From Castanea sativa (Eukaryota > Streptophyta > Magnoliopsida > Fagales > Fagaceae): a stretch of DNA of 64,000 nucleotides. The notes below the pieces were generated by a model. That model searched no databases. It was not told the origin of the DNA and saw nothing but the letters and a program-made list of their open reading frames with translations. Both the position numbers and the translations under genes were made by a program. Location: contig NC_134020.1 in NCBI RefSeq assembly GCF_040712315.1, forward strand, positions 45,741,751 through 45,805,750. The letters run 5' to 3'. Shown here piece after piece: positions 37,197 through 49,115 of the stretch (position 1 is its first letter; each line of letters opens with the position of its first letter).

Positions 37197-38499
37197 GGGT
37201 AAATTACATATTTAGTTTTTAACTTTTACAATATTTGTTAATTTAGTCTCTAACATTTTAAATGTGTCAATTTAGTCCCTGATATTTTGGTATTGTGTCA
37301 AAATGGTCCCTACCATTAAGTGATAAATGGAAAATACTGACATGACTAACGGTTAAAATATAATATAATTTTCATGACATATAAACTGCCACATGTATTG
37401 CCACATCAGCACACAAAAAAAAAAAAAAAAGACTAAACCTTGTATTGCCGCATGTCTTTAGTATATTTTCAGATTTAAAATTTTCTTTCATTTACTTTTT
37501 TTTTTTTTTTTTGCTTTCTTAGGAACCAAACGGGGGTTAAAAAAATCCGGAGTTTAAAACTCAATTTCCTTCATTTTCTCATATTTTCCCAGCAACCAAA
37601 TGAGGAAAAAATAAAACAAATTCCAAAACTCAAAGAAAGAGATGCAGAGGGAATCACAATGAAAGAAAAACTTCAAACCAACTAATTAACTCGTATTGGG
37701 CTTCCAAGTTCACTAATGTCCACTCCCACTTCAAAAATTTTCAAACCAATCACTGCCATAAATCAACAGCTGGGTTGGGTTCAAACTATTTAAAACCTTC
37801 GACCTTACTCTAATCCCAAATCTAACCATTCAACAATTCAAAGATCCTTCCCTCTATTCCTTTGTACATTCTCGAAACTCCCAATCAGGCCAATCCCATT
37901 TTCTTCAAATGATAGATCCAAAATTCCAAACAAAAAAAAAATAAAAAACCCCTAAGCACCTAAACAAAATGAGTTCTAAATCTAATCAAGCGCACTCAGC
38001 AAAAACAAAAGAATCTGATTGTGATTGTGATTGTGATTCTCTCTGCATCTCTCTCTGGGTTTTGGAATTTGTTTTGTTTTTTCCTTGTTTGGTTGCTGGA
38101 AAAATATGAGAAAATGAAGTATATTGAATTTTCAATTTTGGGTTTTTTTTTTTACCCCGTATGCTTCCTAAGAAAGTAAAGGAAAAAATGAAATAAAATT
38201 TTAAATCTGAAAATATACTAAGGATAGGTGGCGGTACAAGGTTTAGTCCCTAACTTTTTATTTATTTATTATTTTTTTAGTTTGTGCTGACGTGGTAATA
38301 TATGTGGCAGTCTATGTGGAATAAAAATTATATTTTATTTTTACTATTAGTCACGTCATCATTTTTCATCCATCACTTAATAGCAAGGATCAATCTAACA
38401 CAATATCAAGATATTAGGGACTAAATTGACACATTTGAAACATTAAAGACTAAATTGATAAACAATGTAAATATTAGGTACCAAATATGTAGTTTATCC
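37197..38499. mobile_element. Long-TIR Mutator-like element (1303 bp), 9-bp target duplication
   Basis: The left end GGGTAAATTACATATTTAG and the right end, read inversely, GGATAAACTACATATTTGG start imperfect inverted repeats that run about 370 bp. They contain the AATTTAGTC(C/T)CTAA phrases, TGTGTCAATTTAGTCCCT and CCACAT...CCAC(A/G)TCAGCAC. The 9-bp repeat TAAAAAATA flanks both ends (37188-37196 and 38500-38508). The unique middle is about 0.5 kb and non-coding. It has the same end type as the element at 56691-59156. Confidence 0.85.
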
Positions 38500-38604
38500 T
38501 AAAAAATATGTCATACAAAATTAATTTTATTCTTATAATAATTTTAATAGTTAATAACACATAAATTAAAGTTATGATATCTATTTAACATATGAATATC
38601 TATT

Positions 38605-38765
38605 GTGGATTCCAATTAACTCAACTGATAAAGTCTTCGATGGTTGTATAAGAGATCTGGGATTCGATCCCCGCCTACACCAAAAACTGATTGGTGTCTT
38701 AGTCTAATGATAAAGAGCTATCATCAGGAGTGGGCGCCATAGGTTGAAACTCTCTTAAAAAAAAA
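38605..38765 (+). mobile_element. Young tRNA-derived SINE (161 bp) with 15-bp target duplication
   Basis: A tRNA-like head (TTAACTCAACTGATAAAG as A box region, GGGATTCGATCCCC as B box) is followed by CCTACACCAAAAACTG, GTGTCTTAGTCTAATGAT, GAGCTATCATCAGGAG and GGTTGAAACTCTC, ending in an A10 tail. The 15-bp direct repeat ATATGAATATCTATT flanks it at 38590-38604 and 38766-38780 without mismatch. Relatives are at 894-1050 (minus), 10325-10490 and 23745-23885. Confidence 0.85.
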
Positions 38766-38780
38766 ATATGAATATCTATT

Positions 38781-39782
38781 TTACTATAATATCATCATCT
38801 TCCAACAATAAGCAACTGAGTTTTGCTAAGACATTGTTACAATATTAAATTTTTGTAATGAATGATGTAATATGCTACAATTGAAGTTTTTTCATCAAAC
38901 ACTTTCAATCATACACAATGAAAAATAATTTCATTCATACTTTCTTCTTTATCATTCTACACATTTCCACACAATTTTTCACCCACACATATATCAAAAA
39001 CACTCAAATAACATAATTTAAACTACTCTCTCAAACACCCCCTTAGTTTACTTAGTTTTTAACGAACACTCATTTTAGGCAAGAAAAGAAGAAGAAAAAA
39101 ATGATAACAAAAGGCATGTGTCATCAAATTCCCCATTAGATAAATTATAATTTTTGAAGATTTAAACTTAGAAAATCAATATTCTTTAGGTAATAAATAA
39201 AACACCTTATATCACCATTCCAACTTTCTAAGCATTACTACCATCTAAAACTCAAAATACGTGAAGAAAATTTTGAAATGTTAAAATTTAGTAGGAGTAT
39301 TTTAGACATTATACAATGTAATATTTTAAGAATCATAAGTTTTGATTAAGGTTTAACTGAGAGAATAATAATATGACATATTTGTTCTCTTCTAAAATAT
39401 TAAAAGGAAAATTGTTTGATTCTAAAGTTTAAGGAGGAATTGTAAACTACCCAAAACATAAAGGATGAAAAGTGTTTTTATCCTAAGTTTTTTTTTTTTT
39501 TTTTTTTAAACGATGTGTTTTTACTTAAAATAATGCGTAAAGATAAAAATACAATAAAAAAAATACAAAAAGTCAACCCAATGAAATTGTCCGTGAAATT
39601 ATGAATTTTGGCTTAATAAAGTTGACTAAACCAAAAAAAACATTTCTAAAAACACAACATAATGGTACAATATTTTCGTAATGCCTTTATAATTTTGTTA
39701 TATTCTATTTTAACTCATAAAAAATTGACACTTTAGTAGTTGCGAAAATATTACGATGATAACAAAATATCTTAATATTTTT
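38781..39782. other. AT-rich spacer
   Basis: No gene is visible. It holds T tracts, including one at 39489-39506. Confidence 0.45.
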
Positions 39783-41693
39783 ATAAGAGAAATGCTATAT
39801 TTACAATATTTTCATAACAAATCATAAAGTAGTAGGTTGTAACGGGTTGTTGTTGGTAGAAAAAAAAAAGTAATTTCATTGGTGAGTTTAAATTAGAACC
39901 AATAAGAATTTACCATCTATGATTTGTTATAAAAGTGTTGTGGATATCGTACTTTTTTTTTTTTTCACAATACCTTTATTTTTAGTTGTAGTTAGTTTCA
40001 ATATGATTTTTTTTTTTTAGCCTATAAAGAATTAACACCTCAACAATTGTGAAAATATTGTGGCAATTTTTTATAATAATATTTTATTCTTTTAGGGTAA
40101 TAGCTCATATGTAGATAAAAATAAATAAATAAATAAAATTCATGTTCAATAGGCGATATCCCCCCAAGAAAAAGCTAGTTTTCACAAGAGAGATGATATG
40201 TTCACAACAAATCATAAAGTAATAGGTTGTTGTTGGTAGGCAAAAGAATATTTTCATTAGTAAGTTTAAATTAGAACCAATAACAATTTACCATCTATAA
40301 TTTATTATAAAAGTGCTATGAAAAATGTTGTGGATGTCGCACTTTTTTTTTTTTCACAATACCTTTATTTTTAGTTGTGGTTGGTTTCAATATGCAATTT
40401 TTTTTTTTATTAGCCTATAAAGAATTAATACATCAACAATTGTGAAAATATTATGGCAATTTGTTTTTATGATATTTTATTCTTTTAGGGTAACAGCTCA
40501 TATGCAGATAAATAAAGTAAAATAAATAGCGTGTTCAATAGGCGATATTTCCAAAAAAAAAAGAAAAAGAAAGCCAGTGAAACAGTTTGGATTGAATAAA
40601 CCAAAACTACTATAGCTTTGCTACTGTAGCTTTGAGCATTAACCTTTTTTATATATAGAAACTTAAATTAAAACCAATAACAATTTTCCACCATTAATTT
40701 GTTGTGAAAATATTGTAGATGTAACACTTCTTTTTCTATAATACCTTTATTTTTAGTTATGGTTATTCCCAATATGATATTTTTATAATTTTATTTTGAC
40801 CTATAAGGACTTAACACCTCTAACAATTGTGAAAATATTGTGACAATTTGTTATTTTAATAGAGTTCGACAAGCAATGTTAACACAAAAAAAAAGGGTCA
40901 GTAGAACAATGCCACTTGAACAAACCAAATGCACGGTTGCTTTACTTATTTACACTTTTTATATATAGAAATTTAAATTAGAACTAATAACAATTTACCA
41001 TTATGATTTGTTATAAAAATGTTGTGAAAAATGTTGTAGATGTAGCACTTCTTTTTTCACAACACCTTTACTTTTAGTTGTGGTTAGTCACAATATGATA
41101 TTTTTATAATTTTATTTTGACCTATAAAGATTTAACACCTCTAACAATTGTGAAAATATTATGACAATTTTTTATTTTAATAGAGTTCAACAGGCTATGT
41201 TAACACAAAAAAAAAGAAAAAAAAAAAAGAAAGGGCAAGCGAAACAGTGCCACTTGAACAAACCTAATGCACAATTGCTTTACTCATTTACACTTTCTAT
41301 ATATAGAAATTTAAATCAGAACCAATAACAATTTACCACTATGATTTATTATGAAAATGTTGTAGATGTAGCACTTCTTTTTTACAATACCTTTATTTTT
41401 AGTTGCGGTTGATCACAATATGATATTTTTATTATTTTATTTTGACCTATAAGGACTTAACACCTCTAACAATTATGAAAATATTATGATAATTTGTTAT
41501 TTTAATAAAGTTCCACATGCGATATTAACAAAAAAAAAAAGGGGGGGGGGCCAACAGAACAATGCCACTTGAACAAACCAAATGCATGGTTGCTTTACTC
41601 ATTTACACTTTCTATATATATAAATTTAAATTAGAACCAATAATAATTTACCACTATGATTTGTTATGAAAATGTTGTGAAAAATGTTGTAGA
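39783..41693. repeat. Tandem array of a ~325-bp unit, left part (about five copies)
   Basis: Each unit contains, in order: AAATTAGAACCAATAACAAT, a (T/G)ATTTGTTATGAAAATGTTG phrase, GATGTAGCACTTCTTTTT, ACCTTTATTTTTAGTTG, GACCTATAAGGACTTAACAC, CAACAATTGTGAAAATATT, an A/G-rich tract, GTGCCACTTGAACAAACC and TTTACAC...CTATATATAG. The GACCTATAA-type marker recurs at 40020, 40415, 40798, 41118 and 41442, so the first two intervals are longer (about 390) and the rest 320-330. The first part of the array (39785-39952, 40188-40350) includes a more complete MITE-like inverted repeat. The array is interrupted at 41694 by an LTR element and resumes at 49116. Confidence 0.82.
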
Positions 41694-42127
41694 TGATGAT
41701 GCCAAAATCATCAGTTGGGTTACTTGTCCAATCTAGAGCTCTTGACGACCTTGTAGGACCTGCAAAATAAAGGAGAACTAATCGAAGAGACCACCAGGTT
41801 GTGCCTGGTGGGGGAGCCTCCGATGCTCAAGTTAGTATCAATCCATATCTTTCGTATGTAGATAATGTTTTGTAATAGTTTGTGACGTACCTTCACAAGT
41901 GAGATGGACTGTCTTTTTTATAGGTGATTTGGATAGTTGTTGTACATAATTGGAGGTGATTATTACCCATATGTAACCGTTATCGTATTGATGGGCGTTT
42001 AAGACCGATGAGTAACAGTTGCTATTAATGTGTTGAATGTGCTTGAGTGGTTACATCTTTTGGCCTACTAATGATGCAAGGTTGTCCATTAAGATAGACG
42101 ACCTTAGTAATTTCTATGGACTCATCA
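41694..42127 (-). repeat. 3' LTR of the LARD-like element
   Basis: This is the 434-bp copy adjoining the polypurine tract. On the minus strand it begins TGATGAGTCCATAG and ends TTTTGGCATCATCA. A TATA-like CACCTATAAAAAAGAC (about 41909-41924) on that strand supports the orientation. Confidence 0.9.
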
Positions 42128-42528
42128 ATTGCCCCCCATTCCCAAATCTGATTTTGCTTTTTGCTAATCAGGCTTTGGGAATTCTTGACTTGTTTAGATT
42201 CAGAATGGTAGTATTTTTGTAACGACTTTTTAGTATCTGCCTTTTGAAGGTCGTTTTGGACGTTCGAGTAAACATAGCTTGATCTTGAAAGTGAGCTAAT
42301 TTCTTTGGACGATCATTTTTTATCACTTGTTGAAAAGTAAGGTAATTTCCTTGGACGACCATTTTTTATCACTGCTAAAGAGCGAGGTGATTTCTTTAGA
42401 CAACCATTTTTTATTCATTTTCTGGTTGTCACGTTTGATATTCTTGATTTGCGTGCGACTTTCGTTTGTGTGAGAATCCTTGTCTGCTTACACTTGTCTA
42501 AGGGTACTTAGTCACTTAGTCACTTTTG

Positions 42529-43268
42529 GGTGACTTACATTCAGTTACAGAGCTTCGTCATTTAGGCTTTATCAGTGATTTACATCCATTTAAGGAATCT
42601 TGTCACTTAGGCTTCGTCAGTAATTTACATCCGTCTTGGCGGAATCTTATCACTTAGCCATTTTTTGGTGACTTACATCCATTTAAGGAATCTTGTCACT
42701 TAGGCTTCCTCAGTGATTTACATCCGTCTTTGCGGAATCTTATCACTTAGCCATTTTTTGGTGACTTACATCCATTTAAGGAATCTTGTCACTTAGGCCT
42801 CGTTAGTGATTTACATCCGTTTTGGCGGAATCTTATCACTTAGCCATTTTTTGGTGACTTACATCCATTTAAGGAATCTTGTCACTTAGGCTTCCTCAGT
42901 GATTTACATCCGTCTTTGCGGAATCTTATCACTTAGCCATTTTTTAGTGACTTACATCCATTTAAGGAATCTTGTCATTTAGGCCTCGTCAGTGATTTAC
43001 ATCCATCTTGGCGGAATCTTATCACTTAGCCTTTTTTTTTTTTTTTGGTGACTTACATCCATTTAAGGAATCTTGTCACTTAGGCCTCGTTAGTGATTTA
43101 CATCCGTCTTGGCGGAATCTTATCACTTAGCCATTTTTTGGTGACTTACATCCATTTAAGGAATCTTGTCACTTAGGCCTCGTTAGTGATTTACATCCGT
43201 CTTGGCGGAATCTTATCACTTAGCCATTTTTTAGTGACTTACATCCATTTAAGGAATCTTGTCACTTG
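42529..43268 (-). repeat. 93-bp tandem repeat inside the LTR element
   Basis: About seven good copies plus a degenerate leading part of a 93-bp unit lie just inside the 3' LTR. Each unit is two related half-units of about 46 bp. One carries GTGACTTACATCCATTTAAG and ends CTTGTCACTTAGGC. The other carries GTGATTTACATCCGTCTTGG and ends CTTATCACTTAGCC. One copy near 43030 has an expanded T tract. It is non-coding in all frames. Tandem repeats near the 3' end are known in Tat/Ogre-type Gypsy elements, which fits the structure but does not prove the lineage. Confidence 0.88.
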
Positions 43269-46200
43269 TTGCTAGAAACATTCCTTATTGCTATGTCATT
43301 TTGGACCTTCTTGAGGCCATGTTGATATCTGCATTAAGTAGCACATGCACTTGCCAAGGCTTGGTTAAACAAGAATTTTAGAACAATTCATATATAAATA
43401 ATAAGTTACCAATAGCCTAGGTGGACCTTTTTCTTATTTCCTTGTAATACTAGAGTTTTACCTCTTTTGTGATCTGTCTAGTAATGCATACATTTTTGCA
43501 TGAAACCTTACTAGGTGTAAATTTTTATAGGCGAATATAAAAGAGACAGATAAATGTGTTACCTTAAATGACGATATCATTTTGTCACATACCTTGATCT
43601 TTTTATTGCTGGGATCTTCTTGACAAGCTCTTATATTTTTAAGATGATCACGAGCTCTTCTCTTTTCAAGATTCTTTGAGCTCAACATTATACTTCGAGT
43701 CTAAGGCCTAGATTTTTTTTGCTTCAACTTTTTTGAAGGTGTAAAAACTAGGCCACGTTGTTGCCCGCGTTCAAACACGAAAAGGGCAATTCTCGTTTGT
43801 TGACGACTATAGGAGTGGTCTACTATGATTGGAACCCTTTTTTTTTTTTCTTTTTTTCTTTTTTCATGCTTTGATGATTATGGTCATTGCTGATTGTAAT
43901 AGCAATTTCCTCTTCCTTCTTTTTTAATTGTATGCTTAAGTCACTTCACTAATACTAGCTGTTAAGAATGACAATGTACAAATATGCAATTACTTGCTAT
44001 ACAATTATGGATGTCAATTGACGAAGTGCATTCCATATGAATCATAGAGAAGTATTCTATGATATATAAAAATTGAAGCTATTTGACTATATGCTTATTT
44101 TAAACTGAGCTTTGTTAGGTGCTTGCACCGTATATAATTTTCAAAGCAATTTAAAAAAATTTTGGTGAGTTGACGAAGACAAGAATTTATTGAGACTTAA
44201 ACTCATGACCATATTGTGAATATGATCATCTAATGTTTTAAGTCTAGGAGACTTAATAGAATGATGATGGAACATATAGTCATATTAGCTGTGATAATTG
44301 TAATAATTTTATAGCAATATTTTCAACATGATTTATATGTACATATTTGTAGATAATCAAACAAGCTTGATATGCACTTAATTCTAATAAGATAATATTT
44401 GGCATGGCTAATTAAAAAGAAAGGAATAAATGAGTTACCTTAACAAGAGACCTTAAACCACGATACAATTTTGTATGTACTTTGATCTTTTCATTGTTGT
44501 ATTCTTCTTAACAAGTTCTCCTGCCTTTAAGATCTCTTTTTTTAAGCTTAACATGATATTTCATGTTTAAGGCTTAGATCTCTTTTGCTTCGTTCTTTTG
44601 AAGGTGCAAGGACTAGGGCACTTTGTTCGTTCAAGGTTATATCTCCTTCCTTTAGGGACAAAGGTTATGCCAAGTGCTTCTATTATTATATGCCTAATTG
44701 GTTACACATATACTACAATTTAAAGAGAGTACTTATGCTTGACATGTGATTTGTCATCATACTTTCATATTCAATAAATATTCAAGCTAATATTTTAATA
44801 TCACATCTCATACATACCATTGTGTGAGCCATTATGTAATAGACATATAGCAGTGCCAACAATTATAGACATATAGCAGTGCCATTGTGAAAGAAATATT
44901 TGTGATGCTATGGAAAGAGTCTAGGCCTTTCCATGATTTTTGGCCTTGGTATAAAATTACCTTATAGTAGTTTCCACAATTATATAGAGATGTGGTGGTA
45001 TGATGCTATCATGTCACATACCTTTGACCTTCTTTTTAGCAGGCTCTTCTTGATGAGTTTTCATTTTCAATCCTGTGAATTTGATAGTATATGTACAATC
45101 GAGATAGTATAGTTGCTCTAGTCCAGTTAATGTACTACATGTACTCTTTTTGTGCTAAGTGTTAGACTAGGAGCAACGATACCAATGAAGAAATTCACAA
45201 ATAATATTAACCACAAATGTATAAAATTTTCTCTAATTTAAGGGCGATATATGTTGATATAACATAATGTCCCTTAGAGTGTTTACATAACACAAATATA
45301 TTTTGGAATTCCTTCTCAAAATTAAAGCAGCCAATATCATTTAGAAATGTTTGGAATAATGGGTCATGATTATTATTTGTGAGTTCATAATCAATCATAT
45401 GCTCGTGGGATTTCTCCTAAAAAGAGAGCCACTGAAAAATATTTCTTCCACTACTTGCATACATTAGTGTATAACATGAGTTTTTTTTTTTTTTTTTGGA
45501 CGAACTATAACATATGATATTGATCAAAAGAAAACAATGTTTTGCACACGTAATTAATTAGTTGTGCTTGTGCATATGCTAAATCTAGAACTTAGGCATG
45601 TCGTGCTCCCTTTTAAACGAGCAATTAAGAACTTCAAGCTCAAAAATATCCGGTTTCATGCTTTTAAGTACCCAAAATTGGGATCTTTAAACTTTGGAAA
45701 GTCAAAAATCAGCTTCTCTTACTTTTAGGCAAATTGCTGATTTTTCTTGAAACTTTCCTTTTAAGTTTTTAGGCTTTTGATGGAATAATAAGAGGGGCTA
45801 TCTTAAAATCATTTAAGATCGAAAGTAAAAAAAAGGCCTATTCCCAACATTTATGAGACATAAATTTTGATTTGATTCCATATGGGATACACATAATTCT
45901 TCTCCGCAACAACAATCATGGTAAATATATCAAAAGAATTTGATTTGCTTTGTATTTTCTACCATTTTCAAAGTTGACTTCCTTAATTGGTACCATTCTT
46001 TATTAAGCAACTTTCTGGTATACGTTCCCAGAAATTACGTTGCCTAATGCAATGATGAGTATACAATTAAAATTATATACCCGGTCGCTGGCTTTCTTCA
46101 ACCGTTTTCTTCTTTTTATTCTTTATTTTTCTTAAATTTTTGTAGACAATAAATGGTCTTTTAATGTGGCAAAACCGTAATGATATTTGTTTTTATGCCA

Positions 46201-48663
46201 AAAACTTGTATTTTCAAATGCAATTTGACCTCACAATCTTAGTAATTATAGAGCTAGACTAAAGGAAAGTATAAAATTTCCTTGGATTTTTTTTTTTTTT
46301 ATCACATTTAGTTAGTAACTTATGCAATGCCTTAAATTTAAGATATATACGTTACACACATCACAATCAAGTTTTGGAGATTAAGTTAACAAGAGAGAGA
46401 GTGAGTAAGATTTAATTACCTATCGCCTTGGAGATTTTTTTGAAAATTGAATATTTGAGCCCACCTTTGCAAGGATGTTAAAACATGCATGCTTGCCTTA
46501 GAACCACTTTGCACACATGACAAGTGACTTGGATGTGTGTGTGGGACTTTTGGTATCCTTTTAAGTTGATTCCCTTTCAATGAGCTCTTCTTTGTTGGGT
46601 TGATATTGGCTTCAAAGTTACTAGGGCTTGATTCGCCATTTGTGATGTCAAAGGAATTTTCACAATCTTTGGTTGTATTCCCCTTTTCCACTTAAGAGCT
46701 TTTGATCTCTTTCTTGGCTGTTTCTTTTTGACAAGTTATCATTCTAAAGCTTATGAACTTAAGAATATAGGTACGGTAAATAGTCTATTACTTTCACTAT
46801 GCAAAGTGTTAGACTTGGAGCAGCATTGTCAAGTAAGAAATTCACAAAAAATATTATCAACAAATGAATAAAATTTGTTGTGGCTTAGGGACGGTATATG
46901 TTGATGCATCTATGACATAGTCTTTAGCATAGTATCCCTTAGTGTGTTTACATAACACAAATATGTATGTGCATAAATAAAATGCAATTTATTTCGTACT
47001 GAGCATTAAAATTATGGCTCAATTTATGAAAGTATGATGCACAGACATATAGATACCACCAAAGTTTTCATGAAACCATGTGATGAGATTTGTGTATAAA
47101 TGGAACAATTTTCGTGCTCTATTTTCAAAGTCAAAGCAAAATGTATATTTACATGGAAAATTTTGAACCATAAACTTTGTTTGTTCTATGGTAGAACATT
47201 TCAAGATATTGATTCTAAATATCTTTATATAGATTGGCATAAAATTTACGATTTTGTCAATTGCAAACTTGCATTCCTTTTTTATGTGATATGGATAATC
47301 AGATCTTTTGACCAGAAAATAACATTTAACACATTTAACTGAAGGCCCCAAGGAGCATTCATAGGAGGATCCTTAACACCCATTAGGAAATTCACTACCT
47401 TTCTTTAGGCAGAATTTTCTTTGAAAACCTTAGATTTAATTTCACAAATTCTAAAAATGCAACCAAATAACTTCTGGTTTTAATGCCTAAACTTAGGGCT
47501 TATAAATTTGGAAAGGCAGTAAAATTTGACTCCACCTCTTTAATGTTCAAAATTATGAGATAAATTTTGGTTTCATTTTTCTTTAATACTCAAAATTAAT
47601 ATCTTTAAATTTGGCAGGAAAACAAAGGTTGGGAGTTTTTACCTTAAACAATTCTTAACAGCAATGTTTAAATGTTGGAATATCATAAATTCATAACCTC
47701 GACCAATAAACATAACATGAGCATTATATCATATGGTGCATGAGCATATAGGCATCACATAAACTTATTCACCATGTAAAGAAGATATTTGAGGAATCTT
47801 AGTTTGAAACCGAAGCAATATCTCCCTTTTTTTTTTTTTTTTTTCTTATCTTAGCAAGATGCACTTGGAAAGAAAAGTGGTGGTATGAAAAGTCATAATG
47901 CTTGCCTATCAACTAGGATGTTATGCTATGAGTATATTAGGAAATGTAATAAGACATTTTTGATGGCCATAAATAGGATATCAAGGCCAAAAAATTTGGC
48001 TCCAATATGAATATTATAGAGGAAACGGTTAGTCTCCCATTGACAAATCCATTTTATTTCCCATATATATTATATCTATGTAAGCTGTAACTATTAAAGC
48101 CTTACAGTTGTACAAATATTTACATCCCCTTTGGAACAAGCACATCTCTCGTACATGAGATATCACCAAACATTCTCCACTTTTCTAAATAAATATATGC
48201 TTCACTATTTAGTTTATGAATAGCCTTATATTTGAGTTTAGCAAAGCAATATTGTTTGAGTGAATTAATGAGGGGCGTGAATCATGGATAACAGATGGAT
48301 AAAGGATCCATTACGGTCCAAACATGCCAAAATATGCATTATGGAGCCACTTAAGATAATCAAGAAGTAAATAGAAAATTTGGGTACTTACTTTCCAATA
48401 TTGTTTCCTCCATTTGCTTCGTTCATGGCCTTGCTCCTTGGCAAGAGGTAGCCTCTTCGCTCTTCCCTCATTATTGTATGCCCACTTTAAGACTTTTGAC
48501 CATGACATCTTCATTGAAACTCAACTCCACAACGTCTATCTGATTCACAATTATGCATTTTTTGTTGCTACCTTGGATGAGCACAGTAATTCAGTATTTT
48601 ATAACTTTGGATTGAACTGAGTAACCCTTTGTCATAGGAAGAGGTTAATGGCTAATCTTTTTC
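43269..48663 (-). other. Internal region of the LTR element with duplicated exon-like modules
   Basis: On the element's sense strand there are several exon-like pieces. One is 48514-48392 (MKMSWSKVLKWAYNNEGRAK start, donor AAA|GTAAGT). Another is 46691-46424, rich in S, K, T and N and ending LQGDR before CGATAG|GTAATT. Others lie at about 45070, 44560 and 43690 and share an AAGAGCTTGTCAAGAAGA-type phrase; two of them end TTTAAGGTAAC(A/T)CATTTAT. Blocks at 45110-45310 and 46770-46980 are also duplicates (GTTAGACT(A/T)GGAGCA, TTACATAACACAAATAT). No protein family is recognised. It may derive from an intron-containing host gene. Confidence 0.45.
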
Positions 48664-48681
48664 CCACAGACGGCGCCAAAC

Positions 48682-49115
48682 TGATGATGCCAAAATCATC
48701 AGTTGGGTTACTTGTCCAATCTAGAGCTCTTGACGACCTTGTAGGACCTGCAAAATAAAGGAGAACTAATCGAAGAGACCACCAGGTTGTGCCTGGTGGG
48801 GGAGCCTCCGATGCTCAAGTTAGTATCAATCCATATCTTTCGTATGTAGATAATGTTTTGTAATAGTTTGTGACGTACCTTCACAAGTGAGATGGACTGT
48901 CTTTTTTATAGGTGATTTGGATAGTTGTTGTACATAATTGGAGGTGATTATTACCCATATGTAACCGTTATCGTATTGATGGGCGTTTAAGACCGATGAG
49001 TAACAGTTGCTATTAATGTGTTGAATGTGCTTGAGTGGTTACATCTTTTGGCCTACTAATGATGCAAGGTTGTCCATTAAGATAGACGACCTTAGTAATT
49101 TCTATGGACTCATCA
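48682..49115 (-). repeat. 5' LTR of the LARD-like element
   Basis: This is the 434-bp copy adjoining the primer-binding-site-like TTTGGCGCCGTCTGTGGG. It is identical to the other LTR. Confidence 0.9.

Larger units (their letters stand above)
41694..49115 (-). mobile_element. Non-autonomous LTR retrotransposon (LARD-like), 7422 bp, minus strand
   Basis: Two 434-bp LTRs (41694-42127 and 48682-49115) are identical base for base as far as I can read, start TG and end CA, and are flanked by GTAGA at 41689-41693 and 49116-49120. The element reads on the minus strand. Next to the right LTR is a primer-binding-site-like TTTGGCGCCGTCTGTGGG (48664-48681 region). Next to the left LTR is the polypurine tract GGGAATGGGGGGCAAT (42128-42144). 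The 6.55-kb interior has no frame over about 110 residues and no gag, protease, RT or integrase. Trans-mobilisation by a related Gypsy-type element is inferred from structure. Identical LTRs indicate recent insertion. Confidence 0.9.

Noticed and set aside
38605..38690. Functional tRNA gene
   Set aside because: The A and B boxes are present, but the sequence continues into a SINE body with an A tail and target duplication, and no cloverleaf acceptor pairing was seen.
42529..43268. CRISPR-like array
   Set aside because: The context is a plant retrotransposon. The 93-bp units repeat throughout, with no unique spacers and no associated genes.
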